Source: Pelagibacteraceae bacterium GOM-A1
GTDB taxonomy: Bacteria > Pseudomonadota > Alphaproteobacteria > Pelagibacterales > Pelagibacteraceae
Assembly (NCBI GenBank): GCA_001704065.1
Contig: LHBX01000039.1
Span: 1 to 64,000, forward strand
Reading direction: 5' to 3'
Length of the DNA stretch: 64,000 nucleotides
Positions 18,583 to 29,038 of this stretch are shown piece by piece; the stretch's first letter is position 1, and every line of letters begins with the position of its first letter. A program made the position numbers and the translations under genes. The notes beneath the pieces were generated by a model. The model saw only the letters and a program-made list of their open reading frames with translations. It ran no database searches and had not been told where the DNA came from.

Positions 18583-19456
18583 TTCTACTTACCGTTACTT
18601 GTTTATTTAAATATATTTCTCTTCGAAATATAATGATTGATGATATTATTACCAGTGAAGCACCCATCAGTGTTTTAATTGTGGGAATTTCATCCCAAAT
18701 AAAATATCCAAAAGATATTGCAAATATTAATCCTAAATATTTAAGAGGTGTAACCAGAGAAACCTCGGATAATTTATATGATTGACTTAATAATAAATTA
18801 GCTGTCCCTCCCAACAAGCCAATTGTACATAATAGTAAGAAATCATTGAAAGTTGGCATGATCCACCCAAATGGTATTGATAAAACTCCAACAATTGTAA
18901 TTGCAAAAGAAAAAAAGAATGAGATCAACCAGACTGGTTCTGTGGATGAAAGTTTTCTAATTGTAATTGCAACGTAAGACATTCCAATACAAAAGATTAT
19001 TGGAAATATGTAATAAATATTTAAGCTAGAAAATCCTGGTTGGGTAATTACTAAAACACCAATAAAACCAACAAATACTGCAGCCCATCTATATACTCCT
19101 ACTTTCTCACTAAGTAAAAATATTGATAACAAAGTTGTAAATATAGGTGCAGCAAATGAAATACTTGTCACTGTTGCAAGTGGTAGGTTTCTTAGTGCCA
19201 AAAATATTGCAGCTAAAGCTATCAGTCCTGAACAACATCTAATTAAATGTAATCCTGGTCTATTTGTTTTGTAAAAATCTCTAAATCTTGTCTTAGGAAC
19301 TAAAAAAATTATTGGCAAAATACCAAATAGGCCTCTAAAGAACATTACCTGTCCAATTGGATAATCTGATGACCACTTGACTATTACATCCATAAATGAA
19401 AAGGCACATATTGATAAAAACATGTAAAAAAAGCCTAATTGATTTTTGGAAAGCAT
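18575..19456 (-). CDS. EamA/DMT family transporter
   Basis: Ten hydrophobic segments; FFRGLFGILPII, LLSEKVGVYRWAAVFVGFIGVLVI. Confidence 0.88.
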   Translation of the reverse strand: MLSKNQLGFFYMFLSICAFSFMDVIVKWSSDYPIGQVMFFRGLFGILPIIFLVPKTRFRDFYKTNRPGLHLIRCCSGLIALAAIFLALRNLPLATVTSISFAAPIFTTLLSIFLLSEKVGVYRWAAVFVGFIGVLVITQPGFSSLNIYYIFPIIFCIGMSYVAITIRKLSSTEPVWLISFFFSFAITIVGVLSIPFGWIMPTFNDFLLLCTIGLLGGTANLLLSQSYKLSEVSLVTPLKYLGLIFAISFGYFIWDEIPTIKTLMGASLVIISSIIIFRREIYLNKQVTVSRNE

Positions 19457-19490
19457 GATAATAACTTTAGATTAATTAAAATTTTTAGCA

Positions 19491-19937
19491 ATGGAAATAG
19501 CAACTTTAGCACTTGGATGTTTTTGGGGACCCGAAATAAAATTTAGCAAGTTAGATGGAGTAATAAATACAGAGGTTGGATATTGTGGAGGTAATACTGA
19601 GAAGACATCTTATAAAGAAGTATGTTATGGTGACACCAATCACGCAGAAGTAGTTAAAGTTGAATTTGACAATAATAAAATTTCTTATGAGGAAATAATA
19701 AGAAACTTTTTTGAATTTCATGATCCAACTACTTTAAACCGGCAAGGTCCAGATGTAGGTACTCAGTATAGAAGTGAAATATTTGTTCATGATGAAAATC
19801 AAAATAAAATCGCTAACAAAGTATTGAAAGAAATTAATGAAAAATTTAAGGGTAAAATCGTTACCAAAATATCAAAATCAAAAAATTATAACAAAGCCGA
19901 AGATTATCATCAGAAATATTTGGAAAAAAGTTTCTAA
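19491..19937 (+). CDS. msrA: Peptide-methionine (S)-S-oxide reductase
   Basis: LALGCFWGPEIKFSKLDGV...YCGG, DPTTLNRQGPDVGTQYRS. Confidence 0.95.
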   Translation: MEIATLALGCFWGPEIKFSKLDGVINTEVGYCGGNTEKTSYKEVCYGDTNHAEVVKVEFDNNKISYEEIIRNFFEFHDPTTLNRQGPDVGTQYRSEIFVHDENQNKIANKVLKEINEKFKGKIVTKISKSKNYNKAEDYHQKYLEKSF

Positions 19938-20749
19938 TGTCACTTATATCAACTGAGTGGCTAGAAAAAAATCTCTCAAATGTAAAAATAATTGATGGGT
20001 CTTGGCATATGCCTGCAACAAATAGAAGTGGTAAAGAAGAATTTAATAAAGAGCATATACCAAATGCAATTTTTTTTGATATTGACAAAAATTCTAATAA
20101 ATCAACTGACATACCACATATGTTAACGGATATTAGTTCGTGGGAAAATATACTATCATCTATGGGCATATCTAACGAAGACGAAATTGTGATTTATGAT
20201 AATTCTGACGTTTTAAGTGCTTGTAGAGTATGGTTTAATTTAATTTACTTTGGCCATGATAAAAAGAAAGTACATGTTTTAGATGGAGGTTTTAATAGAT
20301 GGAAAAAAGAAAAAAGAATTACCTCTGCTAATAATATAATTATTCAAACTACTAGCTATAAAGCAAAAGAAAATAATGGAATGGTAAAGAGCAAAGATCA
20401 GATTGACCAAAATATAATTAAAAAAAAATTTGATTTAGTTGATGCGAGAAGCAAAGATCGTTTTAATGGCACAACTCCAGACCCAAGAAAAAATGTAAGA
20501 AGTGGTTCAATACCTAATTCAATTTGCTTACCGTTTAAAACCCTTATCAATGACGATTTTACTTTTAAAAGTAAATCTGAAATTTCTTCTTATTTTAAAG
20601 ATTTATCTTTAAATGACCCAGAAAATGTAGTGTTTTCGTGCGGTTCTGGGATCACAGCATGTGTTTTGGCACTTGCATATTCTCAAGTAAATAATAAGTA
20701 TCTTCCAGTCATTTATGATGGTTCATGGGCTGAATATGGTAAAATATAA
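19937..20749 (+). CDS. sseA: Sulfurtransferase (thiosulfate/3-mercaptopyruvate, double rhodanese)
   Basis: Two rhodanese domains; catalytic loop FSCGSGITACV. Confidence 0.9.
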   Translation: MSLISTEWLEKNLSNVKIIDGSWHMPATNRSGKEEFNKEHIPNAIFFDIDKNSNKSTDIPHMLTDISSWENILSSMGISNEDEIVIYDNSDVLSACRVWFNLIYFGHDKKKVHVLDGGFNRWKKEKRITSANNIIIQTTSYKAKENNGMVKSKDQIDQNIIKKKFDLVDARSKDRFNGTTPDPRKNVRSGSIPNSICLPFKTLINDDFTFKSKSEISSYFKDLSLNDPENVVFSCGSGITACVLALAYSQVNNKYLPVIYDGSWAEYGKI

Positions 20750-20752
20750 AAT

Positions 20753-21769
20753 ATGAAAAGATCAACAAAAATTACAAGCATAATAATAATTTTCTTTTTA
20801 ATTATAGCTACAGTGATTGTTGGTAGAACAATGATTGGAAATCATTTTAAGAAGAAATTTAGTAAAAGACCACCTCCAGGAATAATTGTTACTGAAGCTA
20901 AAAATAGAGTTTTTGAAAATTTAATAAGCACATACGGAACAGCAAGACCATTTAAAACACAATCCTATAAAATTGAGAAGTATGAAATACTTAAACCTAT
21001 CAACTTTAATCAAAAAGTAAAAAGGGGGGATGTAATTGCAGAACTTAAAAATAGAAAAATTACTGCTCAGTTTGATGGAACAATTGGAAAAAGAGAATTT
21101 TCAGAAGACATCGAAGTTTCAAAATCTTCAATCTTAGTTAATCTCGAAAATACCAGTATTATTTATTGTGATGTAGATATACCTGAAATGTTTGTACCAT
21201 TTATTAAAGTTGGTTTACCTGTTGATATAAAGTTTTCTGGATACAAAGATAAAACCTATAAAGGTGAAGTTGACTCGTTAGCTAGTCGAATTAGTGAGGA
21301 TACTAGATCATTACCAACAAGGATAAAAATGGATAATACATCTGGTGAAATTTTGCCTGGCTCATTTTTAGAAATTTCAATAAAATATGACACAAGAGAA
21401 AGCTTAAGTATCCCTGATACCAGCACAATAGTGGAAGGTGATAATATATTTATCTATAAAGTTGACGAAAAAAATAAAGTATTAAAAACAAATATTGATA
21501 CCGGAGATAGATACCTGGGTTTTGTTGAAATTTTAAATGGTCTAAAAGTTGGTGACAAAGTTGTTGCTGAGGGTACAAAAAAAGTCAGACCAAATTTAAT
21601 AATAAGACCTATAAAAAAGGGTGCTAAAGTAGCTAATCAAAACAAATCTGGCTGGGGTGGAAAAAAGAAAAAAGATACTAAAGAAATCAAGAATGGTATG
21701 TTTGCGTGGTTACAAAAATTAAATATATTTAAAAAGTCTGACTCCGAAAAACAAGAAAATAAAAAATAA
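20753..21769 (+). CDS. RND efflux periplasmic adaptor subunit, apparently lacking the alpha-hairpin
   Basis: Lipoyl halves directly fused: KPINFNQKVKRGDVIAELKNRKITAQFDGTIGKREF; beta-barrel VDIPEMFVPFIKVGLPVDIKF. Confidence 0.85.
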   Translation: MKRSTKITSIIIIFFLIIATVIVGRTMIGNHFKKKFSKRPPPGIIVTEAKNRVFENLISTYGTARPFKTQSYKIEKYEILKPINFNQKVKRGDVIAELKNRKITAQFDGTIGKREFSEDIEVSKSSILVNLENTSIIYCDVDIPEMFVPFIKVGLPVDIKFSGYKDKTYKGEVDSLASRISEDTRSLPTRIKMDNTSGEILPGSFLEISIKYDTRESLSIPDTSTIVEGDNIFIYKVDEKNKVLKTNIDTGDRYLGFVEILNGLKVGDKVVAEGTKKVRPNLIIRPIKKGAKVANQNKSGWGGKKKKDTKEIKNGMFAWLQKLNIFKKSDSEKQENKK

Positions 21770-21776
21770 TTAATAC

Positions 21777-24700
21777 ATGTATATAACTGAAGTTAGTATT
21801 AAAAGACCTGTCGTTGCATGGGTAATGTCAATGATACTAATTATTTTTGGAATTTTTGTATTTTGGGAATTACCTGTTAGGGAATTACCAGATGGCATTC
21901 AGCCTCCAGTGGTACAGGTACAAACCGATTATAAATCTGCTTCAGCTGAAATTGTTGATGAAGAGATAACACAAAAAATAGAAGATGTTATAGGAGGAGC
22001 AGAAGGAATTAAGAACATTGATTCTAGTTCGCTTAATGGAAGAAGTAGAATAAATATTTATTTTAATACAGATATAGATTTAGATGATGCAGCAAATGAC
22101 ATAAGAGAAAGAGTATCAAGAGTTGCGGACAATTTGCCAGATCAAGCTAACCCACCTCAAATTTTGAAACAAGCAGCAGGTTTTACAACTACAATGTGGG
22201 TTGCTCTATCGTCACCAACTTGGAATGATTTAGATTTGGGTGATTATGCAGAAAGATATCTTATAGATGCCTTTTCGAGTGTACCAAATGTTGGTAGAAT
22301 TTTAGTCGGTGGATTAAGAGAGCTAAGTGTTAGAGTTTGGGTAGATCCTATCAAATTAGCAGCCAATAATCTTACTATTCAGGAAGTCGAGAGAGCATTA
22401 AGAAATGAAAATATAAATATCCCCGCTGGAACTTTAGAAGCTAGTAACAAAGATTTAACTCTTAATATTGATAAGTCTTACTCTAACATTGAAACAATCA
22501 AGCAGCTTCCTCTTAAGAAAAACAAAGATAAAGTCACAACCCTTTCTGATATTGCAAATGTTGAGCTTGGTCCAGTTTCTGAGAAAACTTTATTTAAAGC
22601 TCAAAGAAAAAATGCAGCTAATTTAAGAACAGTTGGCATTGGAATATACGCAAAAAGTGGAGCATCAACTGTCGAACTTTCAAATCAAATTAAAGAGAAA
22701 ATAAACGTTTTAAATCAATCTTTACCAGATGGTTTAAAGTTAGAAATAGCATTTAATAGAGCAACTTATGTAGGAACTGCAATACAGGAAGTTTATAAAA
22801 GTTTAATTATTGCTTTTATTTTGGTTGTGGTAATAATTTACTTGTTTTTAGGAAACCTAAAAGCTGTAATTGTACCAGCTGTAGCTTTGCCAGTAAGTTT
22901 AATTGGTTCGTTTTTAGGTTTATATATATTTGATCTTTCTATAAATATATTTGTTCTCCTAAGTTTTATTTTAGCAATTGGAATAATAACTGATGATTCT
23001 GTAATAATGACAGATGCGATTTATACAAGAATTGAAAAAGGAGAAACGCCACTTGTAGCTGCTTATAAAGGCTCAAGACAAATAACATTTGCCATAATAG
23101 CTACAACTTTAATTTTAGTTGCAGTTTTTTTACCTTTAATTTTTATCGAGGGTATAGCTGGTACTTTATTTAAGGAAACTGCAATAGCACTATCTTTCTC
23201 AATTGTTGTTTCTTCATTTGTGGCCTTAACCCTATCACCAATGTTAGGAAGTAAGTTTTTAAATAAAAAAGAAAAACTTAATTTTTTTGTAAAAAAATTC
23301 AATAATGGATTTAAATCTTTTACAGAATTTTATACCGACACCTTAAAATATTGGATTACTAAACAGAAAACAATTTCGATATTTATAATTCTGTTAATTG
23401 CAGCCTCAGTTTATTTATTTAACTTCACTAAAAAAGAATTGATACCATTAGAAGATAGGGGGGCTTATTTAATAATTGGCTCTACAGATGAAGGAAGTTC
23501 ATTTGAGTACACACAAGAAAAAGCCCAAATAATTGAGGGAAGAATACTAAAATTGTTACAAGCAGAGGATAGCCCTTATCAAAGATTAATTATGAGGGTA
23601 CCTGGTTTCGGTAAGTCCGCAACTTCATATAATACTTTTATTATAATTGCACTTTTAGATGAATGGAAAAATAGAGAAAAGAGTACACAAGTTGTTTTAA
23701 GAGAAGCTATTGGTCAAGTTGTTAGTGTGCCAGAAACGTTTGCGTTTCCTATATCACCTCAATCTATAAGAGTTTCTAGCTACAATAAACCAGTTCAAAT
23801 GGTGATTTATGGGACAAGTTATGAAGAGTTAGAACAAATTCAAAGCCAAGTTTTAAGAGAGCTAAGAAGAAATAGAAATATGTTTAGAATTGAAAGTGAT
23901 TACACAAAAAATAAACCTGAAGTAAAATTAATTACTAACAAAAATAGAGCAAATGATTTAGGAGTTTCAATAGAGAATATAGGCAGAACATTAGAAACAT
24001 TATACGGTGGAAAGAGGGTTACAACATATAATAAAGAAGGAAGAGAATATCCCATTATTCTTCAGCAGTATTTAGCAGATAGAAGAGATAAAGATGGCTT
24101 ATCAAAGATTTTTGTAAGATCTGAAACTACGGGAAAATTAGTGTCTGTTGCAAGTTTGGTAGAATTTGAAGAGAAAGGAACTGCTGAGTCATTACCTAGA
24201 TATAATAGACAAAGAGCAGTAACTATATCAGCAGCTTTATCTGAAGAATACACATTGTCTGAAGCTATAAAATATTTAGAAGATGTAATGTTGAGAGTTG
24301 CTCCTCAAAATCAAATAACTTGGAAAGGTAAGTCCGAAGAACTAAAAGAGACTAGTAACGAAATATTTCTTATTTTCGCTTTAGCATTAATAACTGCATA
24401 TTTAGTAATGGCTGCTACTTTTAACTCGTTTGTCCATCCTTTTATTATAATATTGACTGTGCCTCTTGCAGTTTTTGGAGGTCTTGTATTCATTTTATTT
24501 CTAAATAGTTCGATAAATATATTTTCACAAATCGCCTTGATTATATTAATCGGTATATCCACTAAAAATAGTATTTTAATCGTCGACTATACTAATCAAA
24601 TTCGAACAACAGGTGCAAAAATTGAGGAAGCATTGATGGAAGCTTGCAAATTAAGAATAAGACCAATCATAATGACTTCATTAAGCACCATGATTGCAAT

Positions 24701-24905
24701 GTTACCTCTTATAGTAGGTAACATAGGTCCAGGCGCAGGTGAGGCGTCTAGATTAGCAGTTGGATCAACAATCTTTGGTGGAATGATTATTTCAACATTC
24801 TTTACATTATATGTGACGCCAACTATGTACTTAACACTAGCAAAAAATACAAAGAGAATAGATGCAGTAGATCTCGAGCTAGAAAAACAGCTGATTAAAA
24901 AATAA
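21777..24905 (+). CDS. RND family efflux transporter permease (AcrB-like)
   Basis: 1042 aa; ISIKRPVVAWVMSMILIIFGI-like start, GIITDDSVIMTDAIYTRIEKG, IALIILIGISTKNSILIVDYTNQIR. Confidence 0.95.
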   Translation: MYITEVSIKRPVVAWVMSMILIIFGIFVFWELPVRELPDGIQPPVVQVQTDYKSASAEIVDEEITQKIEDVIGGAEGIKNIDSSSLNGRSRINIYFNTDIDLDDAANDIRERVSRVADNLPDQANPPQILKQAAGFTTTMWVALSSPTWNDLDLGDYAERYLIDAFSSVPNVGRILVGGLRELSVRVWVDPIKLAANNLTIQEVERALRNENINIPAGTLEASNKDLTLNIDKSYSNIETIKQLPLKKNKDKVTTLSDIANVELGPVSEKTLFKAQRKNAANLRTVGIGIYAKSGASTVELSNQIKEKINVLNQSLPDGLKLEIAFNRATYVGTAIQEVYKSLIIAFILVVVIIYLFLGNLKAVIVPAVALPVSLIGSFLGLYIFDLSINIFVLLSFILAIGIITDDSVIMTDAIYTRIEKGETPLVAAYKGSRQITFAIIATTLILVAVFLPLIFIEGIAGTLFKETAIALSFSIVVSSFVALTLSPMLGSKFLNKKEKLNFFVKKFNNGFKSFTEFYTDTLKYWITKQKTISIFIILLIAASVYLFNFTKKELIPLEDRGAYLIIGSTDEGSSFEYTQEKAQIIEGRILKLLQAEDSPYQRLIMRVPGFGKSATSYNTFIIIALLDEWKNREKSTQVVLREAIGQVVSVPETFAFPISPQSIRVSSYNKPVQMVIYGTSYEELEQIQSQVLRELRRNRNMFRIESDYTKNKPEVKLITNKNRANDLGVSIENIGRTLETLYGGKRVTTYNKEGREYPIILQQYLADRRDKDGLSKIFVRSETTGKLVSVASLVEFEEKGTAESLPRYNRQRAVTISAALSEEYTLSEAIKYLEDVMLRVAPQNQITWKGKSEELKETSNEIFLIFALALITAYLVMAATFNSFVHPFIIILTVPLAVFGGLVFILFLNSSINIFSQIALIILIGISTKNSILIVDYTNQIRTTGAKIEEALMEACKLRIRPIIMTSLSTMIAMLPLIVGNIGPGAGEASRLAVGSTIFGGMIISTFFTLYVTPTMYLTLAKNTKRIDAVDLELEKQLIKK

Positions 24906-25494
24906 TATATTTTCTAGTAGTCAAAGATTTACGACATTTATTAAGCTGCTTCTTGAATTTATTTGAATAACCCTCTACTTTTTTTGCCAATACTATAACT
25001 TTCTGATTGTTTTTATAATTTTTATAATTTCCCCAGCCTTCATGATAAGCAATATATTGTCTGAAAGCATCTTTTTTTGAAACCTTTAAAATTTTTTCCG
25101 TTTTGTTTGTATACCAGCCAATAAAATCAACACTATCTTTAAATCTAGATCTTAAAGCATATTTATTTCCAGTCTCATCTTTATATTGTTTCCAAGTACC
25201 TTTAATAGCTTGTGAGTATCCAAATGAACTAGAAGGTCTTTTATAAGGTATAACTTTAAATAATTTTTGACGTGCAGGCTTAGCGAGCCAGTCAAAATCA
25301 GATTCCATTTTTATTATTGCTAATTGTAAGTTGATTGGTGTTCCCCACTTTTTTTCAGTTTTTTTCGCGTGTTTATACCAAAGATATCTCTCAGAAAATA
25401 TTGAACAGCCATCTGCTGTATTTTGTGGTATCGATGAGCAAGCAGTTAAAAATAATAGACCAAAAAATAAAAAATACTTTCTAAAAAGAATCAC
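24895..25494 (-). CDS. SLT-like lipoprotein (putative lytic transglycosylase)
   Basis: Lipobox FLTACSS; IIKMESDFDWLAKPAR...SSSFGYSQAIKGTW. Confidence 0.75.
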   Translation of the reverse strand: MILFRKYFLFFGLLFLTACSSIPQNTADGCSIFSERYLWYKHAKKTEKKWGTPINLQLAIIKMESDFDWLAKPARQKLFKVIPYKRPSSSFGYSQAIKGTWKQYKDETGNKYALRSRFKDSVDFIGWYTNKTEKILKVSKKDAFRQYIAYHEGWGNYKNYKNNQKVIVLAKKVEGYSNKFKKQLNKCRKSLTTRKYIIF

Positions 25495-25507
25495 AGTTTA
25501 ATATAAA

Positions 25508-26020
25508 TTATCTATTATTTTTTCTCCATATCCATGGATAATCAAATTCCATACTCCATAAACCTAACTTATTGTTTTTTGCATAAATTTGATCTTTAGA
25601 ATATTTTTTTTTCGAATATTTTGGATAGTCGAAGGCTAATCCATTTCTTACCATGTAAGCTGAAACACTTTCATTATTGATAAAACACTCACCTAAATAC
25701 CTACCAAAATAGTCTTTTTGTGGCTCGATTAGACATTTTAATTTTTTATTTATAATTTTTTCTGAAAGAGAATTTTTTGAAATTTTTCCACAATTAATTT
25801 TTTTTTTATTTTTTAGGCAAAACTGTTGCTTCCCTTTAAATTTAGTTTCTGGAGCATCTATACCTGAAAAACGAATTTTTTTATTATCTAATAAAATTGT
25901 ATCACCATCAATTATTTTAATCTTATCTGAAATTAGGATTGTTTCTGATAGTGGGTAATTTGTTGCTACAAATGTAAATAAAAATAGAAAACTAACTAAC
26001 TTCAGTAGTTGCTTTTTCAT
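25508..26020 (-). CDS. Thermonuclease/SNase-like protein, secreted
   Basis: KIIDGDTILLDNKKIRFSGIDAPE..., YFGRYLGECF. Confidence 0.87.
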   Translation of the reverse strand: MKKQLLKLVSFLFLFTFVATNYPLSETILISDKIKIIDGDTILLDNKKIRFSGIDAPETKFKGKQQFCLKNKKKINCGKISKNSLSEKIINKKLKCLIEPQKDYFGRYLGECFINNESVSAYMVRNGLAFDYPKYSKKKYSKDQIYAKNNKLGLWSMEFDYPWIWRKNNR

Positions 26021-26300
26021 TGCATTCTTGCATTTTTTTTCTAATTTGATCTTCGGATATATTTTTATCTTTTAAATCTCCATAAAGCTTTCTATACACA
26101 TCTTCATCACCTGCCTCAGCAAAATCTGCTTTAATTACATCTTGAATATATTGATTTTTTTTTTCCTCATCATATCCAAGAATTTGTGAGGCCCACTCTC
26201 CTAAATATTTATTTTTTCTTGCATTAATTTTAAATTGTTTTTCCTCATCATGAGCAAATTTTTTTTCAAAACCTTTTTTTCTTTCATCGAATGAATTCAT
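25992..26300 (-). CDS. DUF1476 family protein
   Basis: MNSFDERKKGFEKKFAHDEEKQFKINARKNKYLGEWAS. Confidence 0.88.
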   Translation of the reverse strand: MNSFDERKKGFEKKFAHDEEKQFKINARKNKYLGEWASQILGYDEEKKNQYIQDVIKADFAEAGDEDVYRKLYGDLKDKNISEDQIRKKMQECNEKATTEVS

Positions 26301-26668
26301 TGCAATCTACCTTTATAAATTATTTTAAAAACTAAAAACGATATAAATACACCTATTATATTACCAAACAAATCACCTAATTCAAATCCTCTTTCTGGAA
26401 TTATTAAGTGTAGAATTTCTAAAACAATAGAAATACAAATAAGATAAATAAATATATTTTTTAATTTATGTTTAAAAACAATTAATCCTAGAATTGATAT
26501 AATAAAGAAAACATATACGTGATTTGAAGATACTAAAAAATCTCTTGTTAATTGTGGTTGAATTTTACAATCACTATAAATAAAACATCCAAAAATACTA
26601 CCGGGATATAAGTAAAAAATAAATAAAACTATGTTAGACAGATAAAAAAACTGCTTTAAGTAATTCAT
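26297..26668 (-). CDS. VanZ-like membrane protein
   Basis: Four hydrophobic segments; SIVLEILHLIIPERGFELGDLFGNIIGVFIS. Confidence 0.7.
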   Translation of the reverse strand: MNYLKQFFYLSNIVLFIFYLYPGSIFGCFIYSDCKIQPQLTRDFLVSSNHVYVFFIISILGLIVFKHKLKNIFIYLICISIVLEILHLIIPERGFELGDLFGNIIGVFISFLVFKIIYKGRLQ

Positions 26669-26694
26669 AGTTAATCTATATTAAATTTTCACAA

Positions 26695-27405
26695 ATGAGT
26701 CACTTAATACTTGTTAGACATGGTCAAAGCGAATGGAATTTAGAAAATAAATTTACAGGATGGGTCGACGTTGAGCTCGCACCACAAGGTAAATTGGAAG
26801 CCTGTAAAGCTGGAGAGTTTATAAAAAAATTAAATTTAGAAATAAAACATTTTTATACTTCATATCAACTAAGATCGATTGATACCTTGAAGCTCATTTT
26901 AAATACGATCAGAGTAAAACCAAATAATATAATTAAGGCCTGGCAATTAAATGAAAGGCACTACGGGTCACTTACAGGATTAAATAAAGATGAAATGAGA
27001 AAAAAATTAGGAGAAGAAGAAGTTCACAAATTCAGAAGATCTTGGGATAATCCGCCAAAACCATTGAACACAAATAGTCCATATCATCCAAAAAATATAA
27101 GTATTTATAATGATATACCGCGTAACTTAATTCCAGATACAGAGTCCTTAAAAGATACTTATGATAGAGTTGTGCCCTATTTTGTTGAAAACATAGAGAA
27201 AAATTTACACGATAACACAATTATATCTGCTCATGGAAATTCTATTAGATCGCTTTTAAAATATTTATTTAAAATTGATGACAATGAAATTTCTAAACTT
27301 GAAATACCAACCGGAAATCCTCTACTTTTGAAATTTGAAAAAAAGAATATAAAAGAAGCTAAATACCTAGATCAGAGTAGATCTAAGGATTTAATTAAAT
27401 TCTAA
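26695..27405 (+). CDS. gpmA: 2,3-bisphosphoglycerate-dependent phosphoglycerate mutase
   Basis: LILVRHGQSEWNLENKFTGWVDVELAPQG; LNERHYGSLTGLNK. Confidence 0.95.
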   Translation: MSHLILVRHGQSEWNLENKFTGWVDVELAPQGKLEACKAGEFIKKLNLEIKHFYTSYQLRSIDTLKLILNTIRVKPNNIIKAWQLNERHYGSLTGLNKDEMRKKLGEEEVHKFRRSWDNPPKPLNTNSPYHPKNISIYNDIPRNLIPDTESLKDTYDRVVPYFVENIEKNLHDNTIISAHGNSIRSLLKYLFKIDDNEISKLEIPTGNPLLLKFEKKNIKEAKYLDQSRSKDLIKF

Positions 27406-28094
27406 CCTTTTTGAAGAAGTTTTTTGTAAATATCTTTATCTGTTAAATGAAGAAACTCAATACTACTCTCGAAACCGTACAAATTTTCTTTTTTGATGTA
27501 ATTATCCCAAATCTCATTCATTGAAAATATTTTTTTTGATAAATTTTTAAATATTTTTTTATTTATAATTTGACACCCTGTATAAATATAATTTTTATCA
27601 TGGTTCTTTTTTAAATTATTGCCATCCAGAGAAAAATCTCCTTTAAATCTTTTATCAAAACTTAAATCTTTTTTTACTACCATTAAAATATTTTCTAAGT
27701 TATTTTTAAAATATATATTTTCCATCTGCTTGATTTCATTTGCATATTGAGCGTTCCAAATTGTATCTGGATTAAAAACTACGAAATCTGTTTCAACTGA
27801 ATTATTTACTACATTTAAAATACCACCCCCTGTATCTAATATTTCCTTACCATCTTCTATAATTTGAATTTCTAAACCAAAATTATTTGAAAAAATGAAA
27901 TCTTTTATTTTATCACTTAAATAGAAAGTATTAATTTTTAAAGATTTTATTTCTAATACTTTTATTAAGTTTATAGTATTTTCTAATAAGCTAATCTCAT
28001 TAATTTTTAAGAGTGGTTTTGGTGTTTTCTCAGTTAATGGCATTAATCTTTTTCCAAATCCTGCACATAAAATTATTGCTGTTTTAACTCTCAT
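27402..28094 (-). CDS. murU: Nucleotidyltransferase, MurU-type
   Basis: AIILCAGFGKRLMPLTEKTPKPLLKIN; adjacent to amgK-like kinase. Confidence 0.8.
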   Translation of the reverse strand: MRVKTAIILCAGFGKRLMPLTEKTPKPLLKINEISLLENTINLIKVLEIKSLKINTFYLSDKIKDFIFSNNFGLEIQIIEDGKEILDTGGGILNVVNNSVETDFVVFNPDTIWNAQYANEIKQMENIYFKNNLENILMVVKKDLSFDKRFKGDFSLDGNNLKKNHDKNYIYTGCQIINKKIFKNLSKKIFSMNEIWDNYIKKENLYGFESSIEFLHLTDKDIYKKLLQKG

Positions 28095-29038
28095 ATTTTT
28101 TTTATTCTTGGGTTTTTTTGTAGAAAATTTTTTAAATCATGAAAATTTGTATTATTTTTGATACGATTATCGATTAATTTCCAAGCGTAAGGTATTAATT
28201 TTAGATATTTTCTTTTTTTATCTCTTTTTGCAAGTCTTGTGAATATACCAATTATTTTTAGATTTCTTAAAACAGATAAAATTTCAAAATCATTAATAAA
28301 TTGAGATTCATTTTTATATTTAAATTTACTAAGAAATACTTTTAAAATATTTAACTTAAAACTATTTGAAGTTTTAATCCTTACATCATCTATAAGTGAG
28401 GCCAAATCATATGCTGGATTACCTAAGACAGCATCTTGACTATCTATTAAAGCAATTTTATTTTTATAAAGCATCATGTTTGAGACGTGAAAATCTCTAT
28501 GTACAAATACTTTGTGTTTGATTTTTAAATTTAAGTACAAATTATCTATTATTTTTCTGAGATTTTTTTTTAAATATCCTTTTTGAATAATTAATTTATT
28601 TGCTGGTAAGTACCAATCCAAAAAAAGGTATGACTCTTTAAGTATTTTAGCTTTTGAGTAATTTGATAAATTAAATTTTTTTTTAAGAAAATTTTGAGTT
28701 TTAAAATTTTTAATTTTTTGAATTTGATATAGAATTTTTAGTATTTTTTTGTATTCATTCAATTTAGTTTTTGAGGATTTAATTTTATCCAACATGTTTT
28801 TATTGCCTAAATCTTGAATTTCTATAAAGTTTTTTTTATAATTTTGACTAATTAAAACTGGTGCAAATATTTTATTTTTAATCAATATTTTGTTAACTGC
28901 ATCATAATTTAACAAGTTTGATCGCTTTTGAATTTTGCTGTAAACTAATATTGAATTATTTGTTCTATAAAATTGTCTAAATGATGCATCTCCTGATAGT
29001 TTTTTAAATTTTTTCAAATTCATTAAAGTCAAAATCAA
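28091..29038 (-). CDS. amgK: Aminoglycoside phosphotransferase-like sugar kinase, AmgK-type
   Basis: HKVFVHRDFHVSNMMLYKNKIALIDSQDAVLGNPAYDLASLI. Confidence 0.82.
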   Translation of the reverse strand: MILTLMNLKKFKKLSGDASFRQFYRTNNSILVYSKIQKRSNLLNYDAVNKILIKNKIFAPVLISQNYKKNFIEIQDLGNKNMLDKIKSSKTKLNEYKKILKILYQIQKIKNFKTQNFLKKKFNLSNYSKAKILKESYLFLDWYLPANKLIIQKGYLKKNLRKIIDNLYLNLKIKHKVFVHRDFHVSNMMLYKNKIALIDSQDAVLGNPAYDLASLIDDVRIKTSNSFKLNILKVFLSKFKYKNESQFINDFEILSVLRNLKIIGIFTRLAKRDKKRKYLKLIPYAWKLIDNRIKNNTNFHDLKNFLQKNPRIKKI

